This document shows positions 1-8,815 of a DNA stretch of 64,000 nt, in pieces (the first letter of the stretch is position 1; every line of letters starts with the position of its first letter). A program made the position numbers and the translations under genes. A model generated the notes under the pieces. The model searched no databases. It saw only the letters and a list, made by a program, of their open reading frames with translations, and was not told where the DNA came from. Origin of the DNA: Nucisporomicrobium flavum (GTDB taxonomy: Bacteria; Actinomycetota; Actinomycetes; Mycobacteriales; Micromonosporaceae); contig NZ_JADMLH010000011.1 of assembly GCF_016464385.1 (NCBI RefSeq), positions 186,001 through 250,000 of the forward strand, given 5' to 3'.

Positions 1-1
1 C

Positions 2-199
2 TACGGCGTCCTGACCGGCTACGGCTGGGGCCGGACCATCGGCGTCGTGGCCGCGGCGGTCAACGCCCTGGTGAACCTGGGATTCGCGGCGGCGTACCCG
101 GGCTGGACGGTTCTGGCCGTGTCCTTCGACGTCATCGCCATCTACGCCCTCGTCGTGCACGGGGGAGCGGCCAGGGCGCTACGCACCAGCCGGCGATGA
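2..199 (+). CDS. C-terminal part of a small DUF7144-like membrane protein
   Basis: The gene is cut by the left edge, leaving the last 65 codons and a TGA. The visible part has two hydrophobic stretches and ends in a segment reading IYALVVHGG. It closely matches the ends of the complete proteins at 7149-7622 and 22165-22617, which are four-helix membrane proteins of about 150 aa. Function is unknown. The assignment to the DUF7144-type family comes from recall of actinobacterial annotation and the paralogy comes directly from the sequence. Confidence 0.7.
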   Translation, partial: YGVLTGYGWGRTIGVVAAAVNALVNLGFAAAYPGWTVLAVSFDVIAIYALVVHGGAARALRTSRR

Positions 200-220
200 C
201 CGGCGTCGCGCACCTCGCCG

Positions 221-2890
221 TCAGATGAGGCCGAGCTCGCGGGCCCGGACGACCGCCTGACGTCGCCGCGGGGTACCGAGCTTGCGGTAGATCGCGCGCA
301 TGTGCGCCTTGATGGTGTTGACCGACACGCCGAGCTCCTCGCCGATCTCCGCGGCCGTCAGCATGGTCGGGAGATAGCGGAGCACCTCGGCCTCCCGATC
401 GCTGAGCGTGCCGGCGATGACGCGGGGGGTGCCCGTCGGGCCGCCCGTCCCGATCAGGTGCAGAAGGTCGGTGATGAAGGGCGCATGGTCGGCGGCCGTC
501 AGGCTCTGCCGGGTCAGGAGGGGACCGAGCCGGCCACCGGCGAGGCTGAGGAACGGGCGCCGGATCCCCTCGGGTGCGGCCAGGGCGATCGCCCGGCCGA
601 GCATCTCTGCGGCCTCGAGGCCCCGGCCGTCCGCTTCGGACACCAGAGCGTCCAGGATGTGTGCCTCGACGTTCGCCACCGTCTCCGACATCAGCGAGCC
701 CGGCTCGGGGGGCACCGCCTCGGCCGCCGCCAGGTCGCGGGTGGCCAGTGCGGCGCGGATCAGCAGGTTCCGCTCCGGCCGCGTCAGCGTGCCGTGACCG
801 GCCTGCGCGGCGTACCGCTGGTGCACCCGGTCTGCCCGGTCGGACAGCACATCCATCTCGGACTCGGTGGTGAGCAGCCACCGATCGATCGTGGGCATCC
901 AGCCGATCGGATACCGTTGCTTCTTCGCCTCGTCCAGGAACACCCGCGCGCTGGGCAACCGGTTCTGGGCCATCGCCAGCCGCGCACTGACGCCCAGCGA
1001 CAGCTTCCGCTGCACCGCTTCCGGGTCGCTGCGATGGGCCCGCACAGCCTGCTGCAACGCTCGTTCGGCGGCCGCCGGGCGGACCCGCTCCAGCTCCACC
1101 AGCGCGGCCGCGAGGTGTGCGGCGACCACCTGCAGCGAATCCATCCAGCCACCCCGCCGCGCCCGGTCGTGCGCGTCCCTGACCAGGTTCTCCGCCTCAC
1201 GGACCGACCCGAACATCACTTCGAGCAACGCGAGATGCCCGATCGCGTTGATCTCCACGAGGTCGAGGCCGGCGGCGTGTGCCGCTGCCGCGCCCACGGA
1301 GAGGTACCGCTCGGCGGCCGCGGGGCGGCCGGTCCACAGCAGCGCCACGCCGCTGTTGTTCAACGCGATGGCCCGGTACTGCAACGTCGAAGGCAGCTGC
1401 GCGAGCGGCACCTGGGCGAGCTCGGTCAGCTGGCTGGTCGTGTCGGCGAGCATCGCCGGCATGTCGCCCTGCACCCGGTTCACCGCTCCCCGCAGGGCCC
1501 GGATGGCGATCTCGACCGTCCGGCGATCTGTTTCCGGCCGTCCCGCCAGAAGCTTCTGCGCCTCACCGAGCTGCTCCCTGATCCCCGGGTAGTCGCCGGC
1601 GTTGAACAGCAGGATCGCGCCGCACACCGCCAGCTCGGCGGTGCTTGCCAACTCGCCGGGCGGGATCTGTTCGATGACCTTGACGAGGCGCCGGCGGTCG
1701 CGCGAGAGGACCATCGGCGCCGCGTCCACCACGAGCCGGCCGACGTACTCCCAGTCCTGCGCGGAGACCGCGTGTCCGAAGGCGTCGAGGACGGAGCCCT
1801 GCTCGGCGTACCATCCGGCGGCTCGCCGGTGCAGCGTGGAAAGCAGGCCGGGTCGTTCCACCGCCAGACGATGCCGCAGCATGTCGCGGATCAGGTGGTG
1901 ATAGCGGAACCAGGAGGGCCGGGAGTTCAGCCGGACGACGAACTGATTGACCTGCTCGAGCCGTTCGAGGGTGCGCTGCCCGGTGTTTCCCAGGGTGATC
2001 GCGTCGGCCAGGTCGGCGCAGAGGTGCTCGCAGATGCTGGTGTACAGCAGAAAGGTCCGGAACTGCGGGGTCTGGCGCGCCAGGAGCTCCTCGGACAGGT
2101 AATCCTCGACCGGTTGGAAGTCGCCGGCGAACTCGGCGACGGACCGGCCGTGCGGACCGGAGACGAACGCCGCCGCCAGCTGCAGGCCGACCGCCCAGCC
2201 CTCGGTCCGCTCGACCAGCGTCGTGACCTCGTCGGGCGTCAGGTTCAGCCCTTGACCGGCGAGCAGCTCCGCCGCCTCCTCGGCGGTGAACGCGAGATCA
2301 TGGGCGCGGATCTCGGTCAGCTCGCCGGCCGCTCGCAGCCGGTGCAGCTGGAGGGCCGGCTCCGACCGGCTGATCAACACCATGCGGACGGGGGAGCGCT
2401 GCGCCCGTAGCAATCCGTCCAGCTCCGCGAGCAACCCGTGGTCCTCGATCATGTCGAAGTCGTCCAGGATCAGCACCATCGGCGTCCGGAGCCGGCCGAG
2501 CACCCGGCCCAGACCCCGGATCGTGCGTACGTCGTCGTCCAGCGCCGCGTCGGCGTCACCGGGCTGCTCCCCGGCCGGTGCAGGTGTGCCCGCTCGCAGG
2601 GCGGCGACGACATCCGCCGCGAAGATCTGAGGATCGTTGTCGTACCGGTCGAGGGTCAGCCAGGCCATCGGCACGCGCTGGGTGGCCGCCCAGGCCGCCA
2701 CCAGCGTGGTCTTGCCCCATCCCGGACCGGCGCTGACCAGCGTCAACAGCCCGCGCGTCCCCCCGTCCAGCTTCCCGATGAGGCGCGGACGGAAGAGCCT
2801 CGAACGACCGACATGTGGGCGCGCGAACTTCGGCCCGGCCGCCATCGGCTCCGCCCGCACCCGGGTCGCGTCCCCGTTGTGCCATGTCAT
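221..2890 (-). CDS. MalT/LuxR-type ATPase transcriptional regulator (889 aa)
   Basis: This is a large signal-transduction ATPase with a LuxR-type DNA-binding end. A Walker A motif (GPGWGKTT) lies near residues 55-62 and a Walker B (LILDD) near 139-143. A long helical TPR-like middle follows, then a GerE/LuxR helix-turn-helix in the last 65 residues (LSDREAEVL ... VSVNTIKAHMR). The ATG at 2890 is preferred over an ATG 66 codons upstream because GAGGGGGAG precedes it. It is divergent from the genes to its right. The regulator at 3883-6549 is a paralogue with the same architecture and almost the same length. The inducing ligand and target genes cannot be read from sequence; control of the surrounding island is an inference. 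Confidence 0.92.
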   Translation of the reverse strand: MTWHNGDATRVRAEPMAAGPKFARPHVGRSRLFRPRLIGKLDGGTRGLLTLVSAGPGWGKTTLVAAWAATQRVPMAWLTLDRYDNDPQIFAADVVAALRAGTPAPAGEQPGDADAALDDDVRTIRGLGRVLGRLRTPMVLILDDFDMIEDHGLLAELDGLLRAQRSPVRMVLISRSEPALQLHRLRAAGELTEIRAHDLAFTAEEAAELLAGQGLNLTPDEVTTLVERTEGWAVGLQLAAAFVSGPHGRSVAEFAGDFQPVEDYLSEELLARQTPQFRTFLLYTSICEHLCADLADAITLGNTGQRTLERLEQVNQFVVRLNSRPSWFRYHHLIRDMLRHRLAVERPGLLSTLHRRAAGWYAEQGSVLDAFGHAVSAQDWEYVGRLVVDAAPMVLSRDRRRLVKVIEQIPPGELASTAELAVCGAILLFNAGDYPGIREQLGEAQKLLAGRPETDRRTVEIAIRALRGAVNRVQGDMPAMLADTTSQLTELAQVPLAQLPSTLQYRAIALNNSGVALLWTGRPAAAERYLSVGAAAAHAAGLDLVEINAIGHLALLEVMFGSVREAENLVRDAHDRARRGGWMDSLQVVAAHLAAALVELERVRPAAAERALQQAVRAHRSDPEAVQRKLSLGVSARLAMAQNRLPSARVFLDEAKKQRYPIGWMPTIDRWLLTTESEMDVLSDRADRVHQRYAAQAGHGTLTRPERNLLIRAALATRDLAAAEAVPPEPGSLMSETVANVEAHILDALVSEADGRGLEAAEMLGRAIALAAPEGIRRPFLSLAGGRLGPLLTRQSLTAADHAPFITDLLHLIGTGGPTGTPRVIAGTLSDREAEVLRYLPTMLTAAEIGEELGVSVNTIKAHMRAIYRKLGTPRRRQAVVRARELGLI

Positions 2891-3135
2891 AGCTCCCCCT
2901 CGGCAACGTCCCGCGGCGTACCGGGCGGGGAGCTGCCACCACGCGACGGGCGTGGTCGAGGCATCCGGCACACGGGCCGCGGGGGTCGTTCTGTGTCGGA
3001 CCGCTGGGGGGCTCGGCGCTCGGATGACGCCAACCCCACCGGCTACGCATTGATGAATCCTTGATCCTGACCCACCGCAGGCCATCATGGATGCACCGCC
3101 GTGGCAACATCCTTCGCGGATCTCTGTGCGCCGGG

Positions 3136-3154
3136 CCCACCCGGCTTGGATGAC
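3136..3154. promoter_or_regulatory. Island palindrome, site 1
   Basis: CCCACCC-N5-GGATGAC. The right arm is perfect and the left arm is degenerate. It lies 73 nt before the ATG at 3228, inside the 337-nt space between divergent genes; nothing else was recognised in that space. Confidence 0.5.
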
Positions 3155-3227
3155 GTGCGCCGGCGCGGATCGGTAGCACCATGGGCCTCGTGTTCACCGT
3201 GAGCCGACCGATCTGGGGGCCGACGCC

Positions 3228-3491
3228 ATGAATGTCCGTTACGAGATCCACGTCCAGGGCCTGCTCGGGCCGGTGCTCCGGACCGCCTTCGCCGATCTGT
3301 GCTGTGTGGCGGTGGCCCGGCGCACGACCATCAGGGGTCGTCTGTCCACCGACGAGCTGTGGCGTCTTCTGCATCAGCTCGACGAGTGCGGCGTCGACCT
3401 CGAACGGGTCCTCTCGGAGGACGGCGAGCGGCCCGGGCGGCTCGCGGCGGCCGAACGGCCGGCGGGTCCGGACGCCCCGGCCGACCGCTGA
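3228..3491 (+). CDS. Small conserved-type protein, divergent member of an 80-aa family
   Basis: An 87-residue protein with no membrane segment. Its pattern (YEIHVQGLLGPVLRTAF, a strand, then a turn, then a helix ending before a charged tail) parallels the near-identical proteins at 15946-16188 and 34427-34669, which also start with a Y-x-V-x-V-x-G strand. Function is unknown. It begins 73 nt downstream of a copy of the island palindrome, which supports it being a real regulated gene. The tail is rich in Ala, Pro, Arg and Gly and may be disordered. Homology to the other two is weak by eye and is an inference. Confidence 0.6.
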   Translation: MNVRYEIHVQGLLGPVLRTAFADLCCVAVARRTTIRGRLSTDELWRLLHQLDECGVDLERVLSEDGERPGRLAAAERPAGPDAPADR

Positions 3492-3648
3492 CCGCAGCAG
3501 TGAGCGGGTGATCGTGCAGTAGTGCCGGGCCGGACGGGACGGCGTGGACGGTATCTGTATGGCGGCCGGTGATCGGGCATGGCTGGTCATGTCGCCTCCG
3601 TCGGTGCGGGTTCTTCCCGCAGCGTCGCCCGCCGTCCGGGACGGATGC

Positions 3649-3667
3649 CTCATACCCGGTGGATGAA
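3649..3667. promoter_or_regulatory. Island palindrome, site 2
   Basis: CTCATAC-N5-GGATGAA, one of two copies upstream of the regulator at 3883. It lies 215 nt from the start codon. Confidence 0.55.
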
Positions 3668-3780
3668 CCAGGACGACCACGCCGGCCGGCGCGGGTCCTG
3701 GACGATCCCGGCCGACGGCTGTGCTCGCCGGTCCGGTGCCTGCCCGGTGCCGCCGGACTCCCCGTGGTGCAGAGTGCCGG

Positions 3781-3799
3781 CTCATCCCTCGCGGATGGC
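3781..3799. promoter_or_regulatory. Island palindrome, site 3
   Basis: CTCATCC-N5-GGATGGC, a near-perfect copy 83 nt before the GTG of the second LuxR-type regulator. With site 2 it makes this the only gene here with a tandem pair, which would fit autoregulation. Confidence 0.65.
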
Positions 3800-3882
3800 C
3801 GGACTATCCGATCCGGAGGATGCGACGCCGCCGGGTGGGTGGGGAGGGTGGGGTTCTGATCCGCGCCACGGAAGGGGATCCC

Positions 3883-6549
3883 GTGCGTGCCGAGCTTCCC
3901 GCGAACGTACCGACGACCGACGAGATCGACCTCGACGAGCTGCTGCTCCGATCCAAATTCGACGTACCCGACCGGCCGCCCTTCGTGGTCACGCGGCCGC
4001 GCCTGCTGGACCGATTACGGCACAGCCTCGCGCCGCTGACCATGGTTGTCGGACCGCCGGGCAGCGGAAAGACCCAGCTCGTGGCCTCCTGGGTCGCCGA
4101 CGCGACGGCGACGAGAACGGTGGCCTGGATAAACCTGGAGGACGGTCCTCCGCTTCCCTTCTGGACGGTGGTGGTCGAGGCGCTGCGGCACGCCGGCCTG
4201 CAGATGTCATCGTCGCTCGGGCCTTCGACCGCCCGGGCGCCGGTGGACCGGTCCTTCCTGGTCCGGCTCGTCGCCGAGCTGAACCGGCTGGACACCCCCG
4301 TGATGCTGGTGCTCGACGGCGTGTCGGACCTGGACGGCGCCGAGTGGGCGACCGAATTGGAGTTCGTGCTGCGGCACACGGCTCCCGTGCTCCGGCTGAC
4401 TCTGATCGGCCGCTGGGATCCGCCTCTGCCGACGCACCGGTACCGTCTCGCCGGCCGGTTGCTGGAGATCCGCAGCGCCGACCTGGCCTTCACCGCCGAC
4501 GAGGCCACCAAGCTCCTCGGGCAGCACGGCGTCCAGCTGAGCCCGGCGAAGCTGACATCGCTGCTGGAGCATACCGAGGGCTGGGCTGCGGGGCTTCGCT
4601 TGTTCGCGATGGCTCTGCAAGGCCGGCCCGACGCCGACAGCGTGGTGGACACCATCACCGGGAACGAGGCGACGATCGCCGAGTACTTCTTCGACGAGGT
4701 GCTGCGCACGCTACCCGCGGAGGTGCGGTCGTTCCTGTTGGAGATCAGCGTGCTCGACACCTTCACCGCCGAACTGGCCGAGGCGGTCACCGGCCGGGCC
4801 GAGGCCCGGAGCATCATCGCCGACCTGGAACGGCGCAACGCGTTCGTCCAGCCCGTGGCCGAGTTCTCCGCGGTCTACCGCTTCCATCGGCTCTTCGCCG
4901 AGCTTCTGGGAGCCCAGCTGCTCTGCGCGGCGCCGGAGCGGCTGCGTGCGTTGCACCGGCGAGCGGCCGAATGGTTCGCGGAGCGCGGCCAGACGGTGGA
5001 TGCCGTCGGGCATGCGGTCAAGGCCGGCGACTGGGACACCGCCGCCGCGGTCATCGTCGATCACTATGCGATCGGCCGCTTGGTCCTCGACGGACGGGCC
5101 GGCCTGCTTGGCAGGCTCCTCGAGCATCTGCCGGCGGATCGGGATACACCCCGGACAGCCCTGGTCGCTGCCGCGCTGGCGCTGTGCGACGGATCCGCCG
5201 AGGAGTGCGCGCAGCACCTGCGCCGGTTTCAGCAGGCCGTTCCCGGCCCTGCCGGCGACGACTCCGCCGTGGTCCTGTCCGAATTGCTCCTGCGGGTCAT
5301 GCTCGCCGACGCCCACGGCACCGCGGAGCAGGTCCTCAGTTGCTGCTCCGCGGTCGAACAGGCGTTGACCGAGACGCCTCCCGAGCAGCTCGCGCGTCAC
5401 CCCGAACTGGCGGTGCTGCTGATGGCGGGGATAGGCAGGGCACAGAGCCGGAGCGGGGCGATCGACGCCGCTGCGGTCACCTTCACCAGAGCGGCGGCCG
5501 ACACCGACCCGTGTTCCCGGTACCCGCGAATCCGATGCCTCGAACATCTGGCGGTCATCGAGGCCTACCGCGGCAGGCTGGGACACGCCGGACGGCTGGC
5601 CGAGCAGGCTGTCGGCCTCGCCGACGGATGCGGTACGGAGCCGGACCGGTCATCGGTCACCGCCCACGTCGCTCTGGCCTGGGTGGCCATGGAGCGGTAC
5701 GACGTCGACGAGGCCGGCCGCCATCTGCGCATCGCCGACCAGCGTCGCCGCCCCGACACCGACCCGTTGACAACCGCGGCGTACGCCCTGGTCAAGTCGA
5801 GGCGGTTGCAGGCCCGGGGCGAGCTGCGAGGGGCGGCGAAGCTGCTCGAGGACACCGATCACCAGGTCGGGGGGCGGGCGCCACGCTGGCTGGCTCACGA
5901 GATCATCCTCGCGCGGGCCCGGCTGATGATCGCCATGGGCCTGGCCGGTGAAGCGCTCGAGGTGATCGAGGGTCTGCCCACGCCCGGCCTGCCCGGCGGC
6001 GCGGTGATGCATGCCGCCGCCCTGGCCTCGGCCGGCCACCGCGATCGCGCGCGGGAGGTGCTCGGACCGGTCCTGGGCGCGGTGGGCATACCGTCACCGG
6101 TGGTCATCGAGGCCTGGCTCGTCATGGCGACCGTGACGGCCCATGACGGGGAGCCCGAGAAGGCACGCGAGGCGCTCGGGCACGCGCTTCGGCACGCCAT
6201 CCCCGAGGCGCAACGGCGGGCCGTCCACCAGGTCTGGGCGCAGCTGCGACGGCTTCTGCGCGACGATGACGAGCTCGCCGAGCAGCACCGCGTGCTCCAG
6301 GGCATCGCGCGCGGCGCCGACCGGCCGGGTGCGGCCGACACCGGGCCGGTGCTGGTCGAGCCGCTGAGCCGGCGGGAGATGGAGGTCCTGGAGGGCATCG
6401 CGGCCATGTTGCCGACCGAGGAGATCGCGGCCCGGCTCTTCGTGTCGATCAACACGGTGAAGACGCACGTCCGCAGCATCCTCCGCAAGCTGTCCGCGTC
6501 CCGCCGCAACGAGGCGGTGCGCCGGGCCCGCGCGCTCGGCCTGATCTGA
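3883..6549 (+). CDS. MalT/LuxR-type ATPase transcriptional regulator (888 aa)
   Basis: This is a paralogue of the regulator at 221-2890. Walker A is GPPGSGKT at residues 57-64, Walker B is MLVLDG, a long TPR-like helical middle follows, and a LuxR-type HTH ends the protein (LSRREMEVLEG ... VSINTVKTHVR). Both paralogues finish in AVxRARxLGLI. The GTG at 3883 is chosen because GGAAGGGG sits 6 nt upstream; longer in-frame starts lack a site and would extend into Arg/Pro-rich sequence. Two copies of the island palindrome precede it. It is a plausible regulator of the island but this is not proven. A GC-rich hairpin follows the stop. Confidence 0.92.
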   Translation: MRAELPANVPTTDEIDLDELLLRSKFDVPDRPPFVVTRPRLLDRLRHSLAPLTMVVGPPGSGKTQLVASWVADATATRTVAWINLEDGPPLPFWTVVVEALRHAGLQMSSSLGPSTARAPVDRSFLVRLVAELNRLDTPVMLVLDGVSDLDGAEWATELEFVLRHTAPVLRLTLIGRWDPPLPTHRYRLAGRLLEIRSADLAFTADEATKLLGQHGVQLSPAKLTSLLEHTEGWAAGLRLFAMALQGRPDADSVVDTITGNEATIAEYFFDEVLRTLPAEVRSFLLEISVLDTFTAELAEAVTGRAEARSIIADLERRNAFVQPVAEFSAVYRFHRLFAELLGAQLLCAAPERLRALHRRAAEWFAERGQTVDAVGHAVKAGDWDTAAAVIVDHYAIGRLVLDGRAGLLGRLLEHLPADRDTPRTALVAAALALCDGSAEECAQHLRRFQQAVPGPAGDDSAVVLSELLLRVMLADAHGTAEQVLSCCSAVEQALTETPPEQLARHPELAVLLMAGIGRAQSRSGAIDAAAVTFTRAAADTDPCSRYPRIRCLEHLAVIEAYRGRLGHAGRLAEQAVGLADGCGTEPDRSSVTAHVALAWVAMERYDVDEAGRHLRIADQRRRPDTDPLTTAAYALVKSRRLQARGELRGAAKLLEDTDHQVGGRAPRWLAHEIILARARLMIAMGLAGEALEVIEGLPTPGLPGGAVMHAAALASAGHRDRAREVLGPVLGAVGIPSPVVIEAWLVMATVTAHDGEPEKAREALGHALRHAIPEAQRRAVHQVWAQLRRLLRDDDELAEQHRVLQGIARGADRPGAADTGPVLVEPLSRREMEVLEGIAAMLPTEEIAARLFVSINTVKTHVRSILRKLSASRRNEAVRRARALGLI

Positions 6550-6550
6550 T

Positions 6551-6567
6551 CGGCCGGTTCCCGGCCG
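6551..6567 (+). terminator. Short GC hairpin after the LuxR-type gene
   Basis: A 7-bp perfect stem (CGGCCGG, loop TTC, CCGGCCG) begins 1 nt after the stop at 6549. No T-tract follows, so termination is only suggested. Confidence 0.4.
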
Positions 6568-6587
6568 GCATCCGCAGGGCCGGGCGA

Positions 6588-6606
6588 CTCACTCGCCGCG
6601 GATGGT
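6588..6606. promoter_or_regulatory. Island palindrome, site 4
   Basis: CTCACTC-N5-GGATGGT, 59 nt before the GTG at 6666. It probably controls the run of genes 6666-9718. Confidence 0.6.
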
Positions 6607-6665
6607 GCGCGGCAGGTGCCACACCGCGAGCATTTGCCGGGTAAGCCAGCGGAAGGAGCCCGGCC

Positions 6666-7127
6666 GTGCTGATAGTGCTGGCTCTCGGAGTGTTCTTCGC
6701 GGTGCTGGCCACCAGGGTGGCCGCACGGCGCAGCCTGCAGCGTTTCCGCGACTCCGGCGACGCGTTCCGGTGCCGGCTGCGGGTCCGGTGTCACCGGTCC
6801 GCGATCTGGCCGGCGCTGGGCCGGCGCTGGTCCCGGCCGATGTGGGCGCTGTGGGAGGACGACGTGCTGCTCGTACGCCGCGGTCCGGTGTTCGCCCGGG
6901 ACATCCCGTTGCGCACCCAGTCGCCGGTGGACGGTGTGCACAGCTTGGTCTTCGAGGCTCCGCGACTGTGCGGCCGCACCCCGCTCGGGGTGGTGCTGCG
7001 GATCTGGGACGGGTCGCTGATCGAGGTCGCCGCCTCGACCGAGGACCGGATGAAGGTGGTCGGCCCGTACATGGCCGCGGCGATCAACGATCTCCCGCAG
7101 GCGCCGGTACCCCGGCGCCGCACCTGA
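6666..7127 (+). CDS. DUF2550-like membrane-anchored protein
   Basis: A 153-aa protein with one N-terminal hydrophobic helix (about residues 1-17) followed by a basic soluble domain. The pattern FRCRLRVR, then W...W..LWEDDVLLVRRGP resembles DUF2550 proteins known from mycobacteria and streptomycetes; function unknown. The GTG start is supported by GGAAGGAG 8 nt upstream. It is the first gene after a palindrome and is followed after 21 nt by 7149-7622, so the two are probably cotranscribed. Confidence 0.65.
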   Translation: MLIVLALGVFFAVLATRVAARRSLQRFRDSGDAFRCRLRVRCHRSAIWPALGRRWSRPMWALWEDDVLLVRRGPVFARDIPLRTQSPVDGVHSLVFEAPRLCGRTPLGVVLRIWDGSLIEVAASTEDRMKVVGPYMAAAINDLPQAPVPRRRT

Positions 7128-7148
7128 CGGACGAAAGGTGGCACACGC

Positions 7149-7622
7149 ATGTCGGACACACAGCAGAGCACCACGGGTACGCCGCGGCAGCCTTCGTACG
7201 ACATGGACGAGCCCTACGACGTCCCCGGTCGGCCACGGCCGACGGCATGGGTCGGCGTGGTGCTGTTCGGCGGCATCATGTTGATGATGCTCGGCGGATT
7301 CCAGACGATGCAGGGCTTCGTCGCGATCTTCCGGGAGGACTACTACCTGGTCAGCCCGCGCGGTCTCGTCTTCGAGGTGGATTACACGGCGTGGGGCTGG
7401 ACCCATCTGCTGATCGGGCTGGTGGCGGTGGCCACCGGTATCGGCGTCATGGCGGGGCAGATGTGGGCCCGGGTGCTCGGGATCGTGATCGCGGTGATCA
7501 GCGCCCTGGCGAACATCGCTTTCCTGTCCGCGTACCCGATCTGGAGCACGATCATCATCGCCATGGACGTCCTGGTGATCTACGCCCTCGCGGTGCACGG
7601 CCGCGAAGCCGGCCAGTCCTGA
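7149..7622 (+). CDS. DUF7144-like four-helix membrane protein
   Basis: 157 aa. A polar N-terminus of about 30 residues is followed by four hydrophobic segments and ends in IYALAVHG. It is one of three paralogues in the window (left edge, here, and 22165-22617). The conserved short motifs are AWVGVVLFGGIMLMMLG near the first helix and NIAFLSAYPIW before the last. No catalytic residues are apparent. It lies second in the 6666-9718 run. Confidence 0.75.
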   Translation: MSDTQQSTTGTPRQPSYDMDEPYDVPGRPRPTAWVGVVLFGGIMLMMLGGFQTMQGFVAIFREDYYLVSPRGLVFEVDYTAWGWTHLLIGLVAVATGIGVMAGQMWARVLGIVIAVISALANIAFLSAYPIWSTIIIAMDVLVIYALAVHGREAGQS

Positions 7623-7651
7623 CCCGCCGGATCCGGACGGAGGAGGCGCCG

Positions 7652-8812
7652 GTGGGCCGGGCAACAGCAAGGTACGGCCGGCCGGCGCTGCGCGTCCGGG
7701 GGCATGTCAACGGGACGAACGGTGGCGCGGGCACCGGCACGGTGGGTCTGCCGCGCGGGCTGGTCGTCCTGCTCGGGCTCGCCGGGGCGGTGGTGACGGT
7801 GGCCGGGCTGCGGATCTTCGCGGACATCCTGGCACCGGTGTTCCTCGCCCTGATGCTCACCGTCACGGCGAGCCCGCTCAGCACCTGGCTGATCCGCCGT
7901 GGCGCACCGGCCTGGCTGGCGGCGGCGTCGCTGATCGTCACCGTGTATCTGGTGCTGCTCGCACTCGGTGGGGCGCTCGCCGTGTCGGTCTCCCGCCTCG
8001 TGGCCCTGCTGCCGCAGTACCAGGACAGGCTCGCCGATCTGCAGGCCGGCGCGGCCCGGACGCTGGCCGGCCTGGGCGTCGACCCCCAGCACGCCGGCGG
8101 GATCACCGACCCGATCCGTCCCGGTGCCGTGGCGGACCTGGCACAGACCTTCCTCGGCGGCCTGCTGGCCACCGCATCCAACGCCTTCTTCCTGCTCGCC
8201 GTCCTGCTGTTCCTCTGCCTGGACGCCGTCGGCTTCCCGGTACGGCTGGGCAGGATCGCGGTCCAGCGCCCCGAGGTGGCCGGGGCGCTGCGCTCCTTCG
8301 CCGGCGGCACCCGGCGGTACCTTCTCGTCTCGACCTTGTTCGGGCTCGTCGTCGCGGTCATCGACACGCTGGTGCTGTGGGCGCTGGACATCCCGCTGCC
8401 CGTGCTGTGGGGGCTGCTGTCGTTCATCACCAACTACATCCCGAACATCGGGTTCGTGGTGGGCCTGGTGCCGCCGGCGCTGCTCGGTCTGCTCGAGGGC
8501 GGCGTACCGCTGATGATGACGGTCGTGCTGCTGTACAGCGCGGTCAACTTCGTCATCCAGTCGGTGATCCAGCCGAAGGTCGTCGGTGATGCCGTGGGCC
8601 TGTCCGCCACGGCATCCTTCCTGTCGCTGGTGTTCTGGACCTGGGTGCTGGGGCCGTTGGGCGCCCTGCTGGCCATCCCGCTGAGCCTGCTGACCAAGGG
8701 TCTGCTGGTCGACATCGACCCGCGGACGCGCTGGATCGGGTCGCTCATCTCGGCCGGCCAGGCCGGTTCGCGGGGGGGCGCCCGTGGCGTGCCGGCGCCC
8801 GGACGGCGCTGA
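7652..8812 (+). CDS. AI-2E family transporter (UPF0118)
   Basis: A 386-aa protein with about eight membrane segments. It follows the AI-2E/TqsA-type layout: paired helices near residues 30-75, a helix pair, a soluble stretch, then C-terminal helices containing NYIPNIGFVVGLVPPALLGL and a final GPLGALLAIPL segment. Family members export small molecules or ions; the substrate here is unknown. The GTG at 7652 is preceded by GGAGGAGG. The downstream gene begins 3 nt after the stop, indicating translational coupling. Confidence 0.88.
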   Translation: MGRATARYGRPALRVRGHVNGTNGGAGTGTVGLPRGLVVLLGLAGAVVTVAGLRIFADILAPVFLALMLTVTASPLSTWLIRRGAPAWLAAASLIVTVYLVLLALGGALAVSVSRLVALLPQYQDRLADLQAGAARTLAGLGVDPQHAGGITDPIRPGAVADLAQTFLGGLLATASNAFFLLAVLLFLCLDAVGFPVRLGRIAVQRPEVAGALRSFAGGTRRYLLVSTLFGLVVAVIDTLVLWALDIPLPVLWGLLSFITNYIPNIGFVVGLVPPALLGLLEGGVPLMMTVVLLYSAVNFVIQSVIQPKVVGDAVGLSATASFLSLVFWTWVLGPLGALLAIPLSLLTKGLLVDIDPRTRWIGSLISAGQAGSRGGARGVPAPGRR

Positions 8813-8815
8813 CCG

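Noticed and set aside
302..2410. Long plus-strand open frame opposite the first LuxR gene
   Set aside because: It has Arg/Gln/His-rich shadow composition, no ribosome site, and the minus strand has a clear conserved protein.
3050..3075. GATGAATCC-type sequence near the first LuxR gene
   Set aside because: The half-sites are in the wrong order and spacing for the island palindrome.
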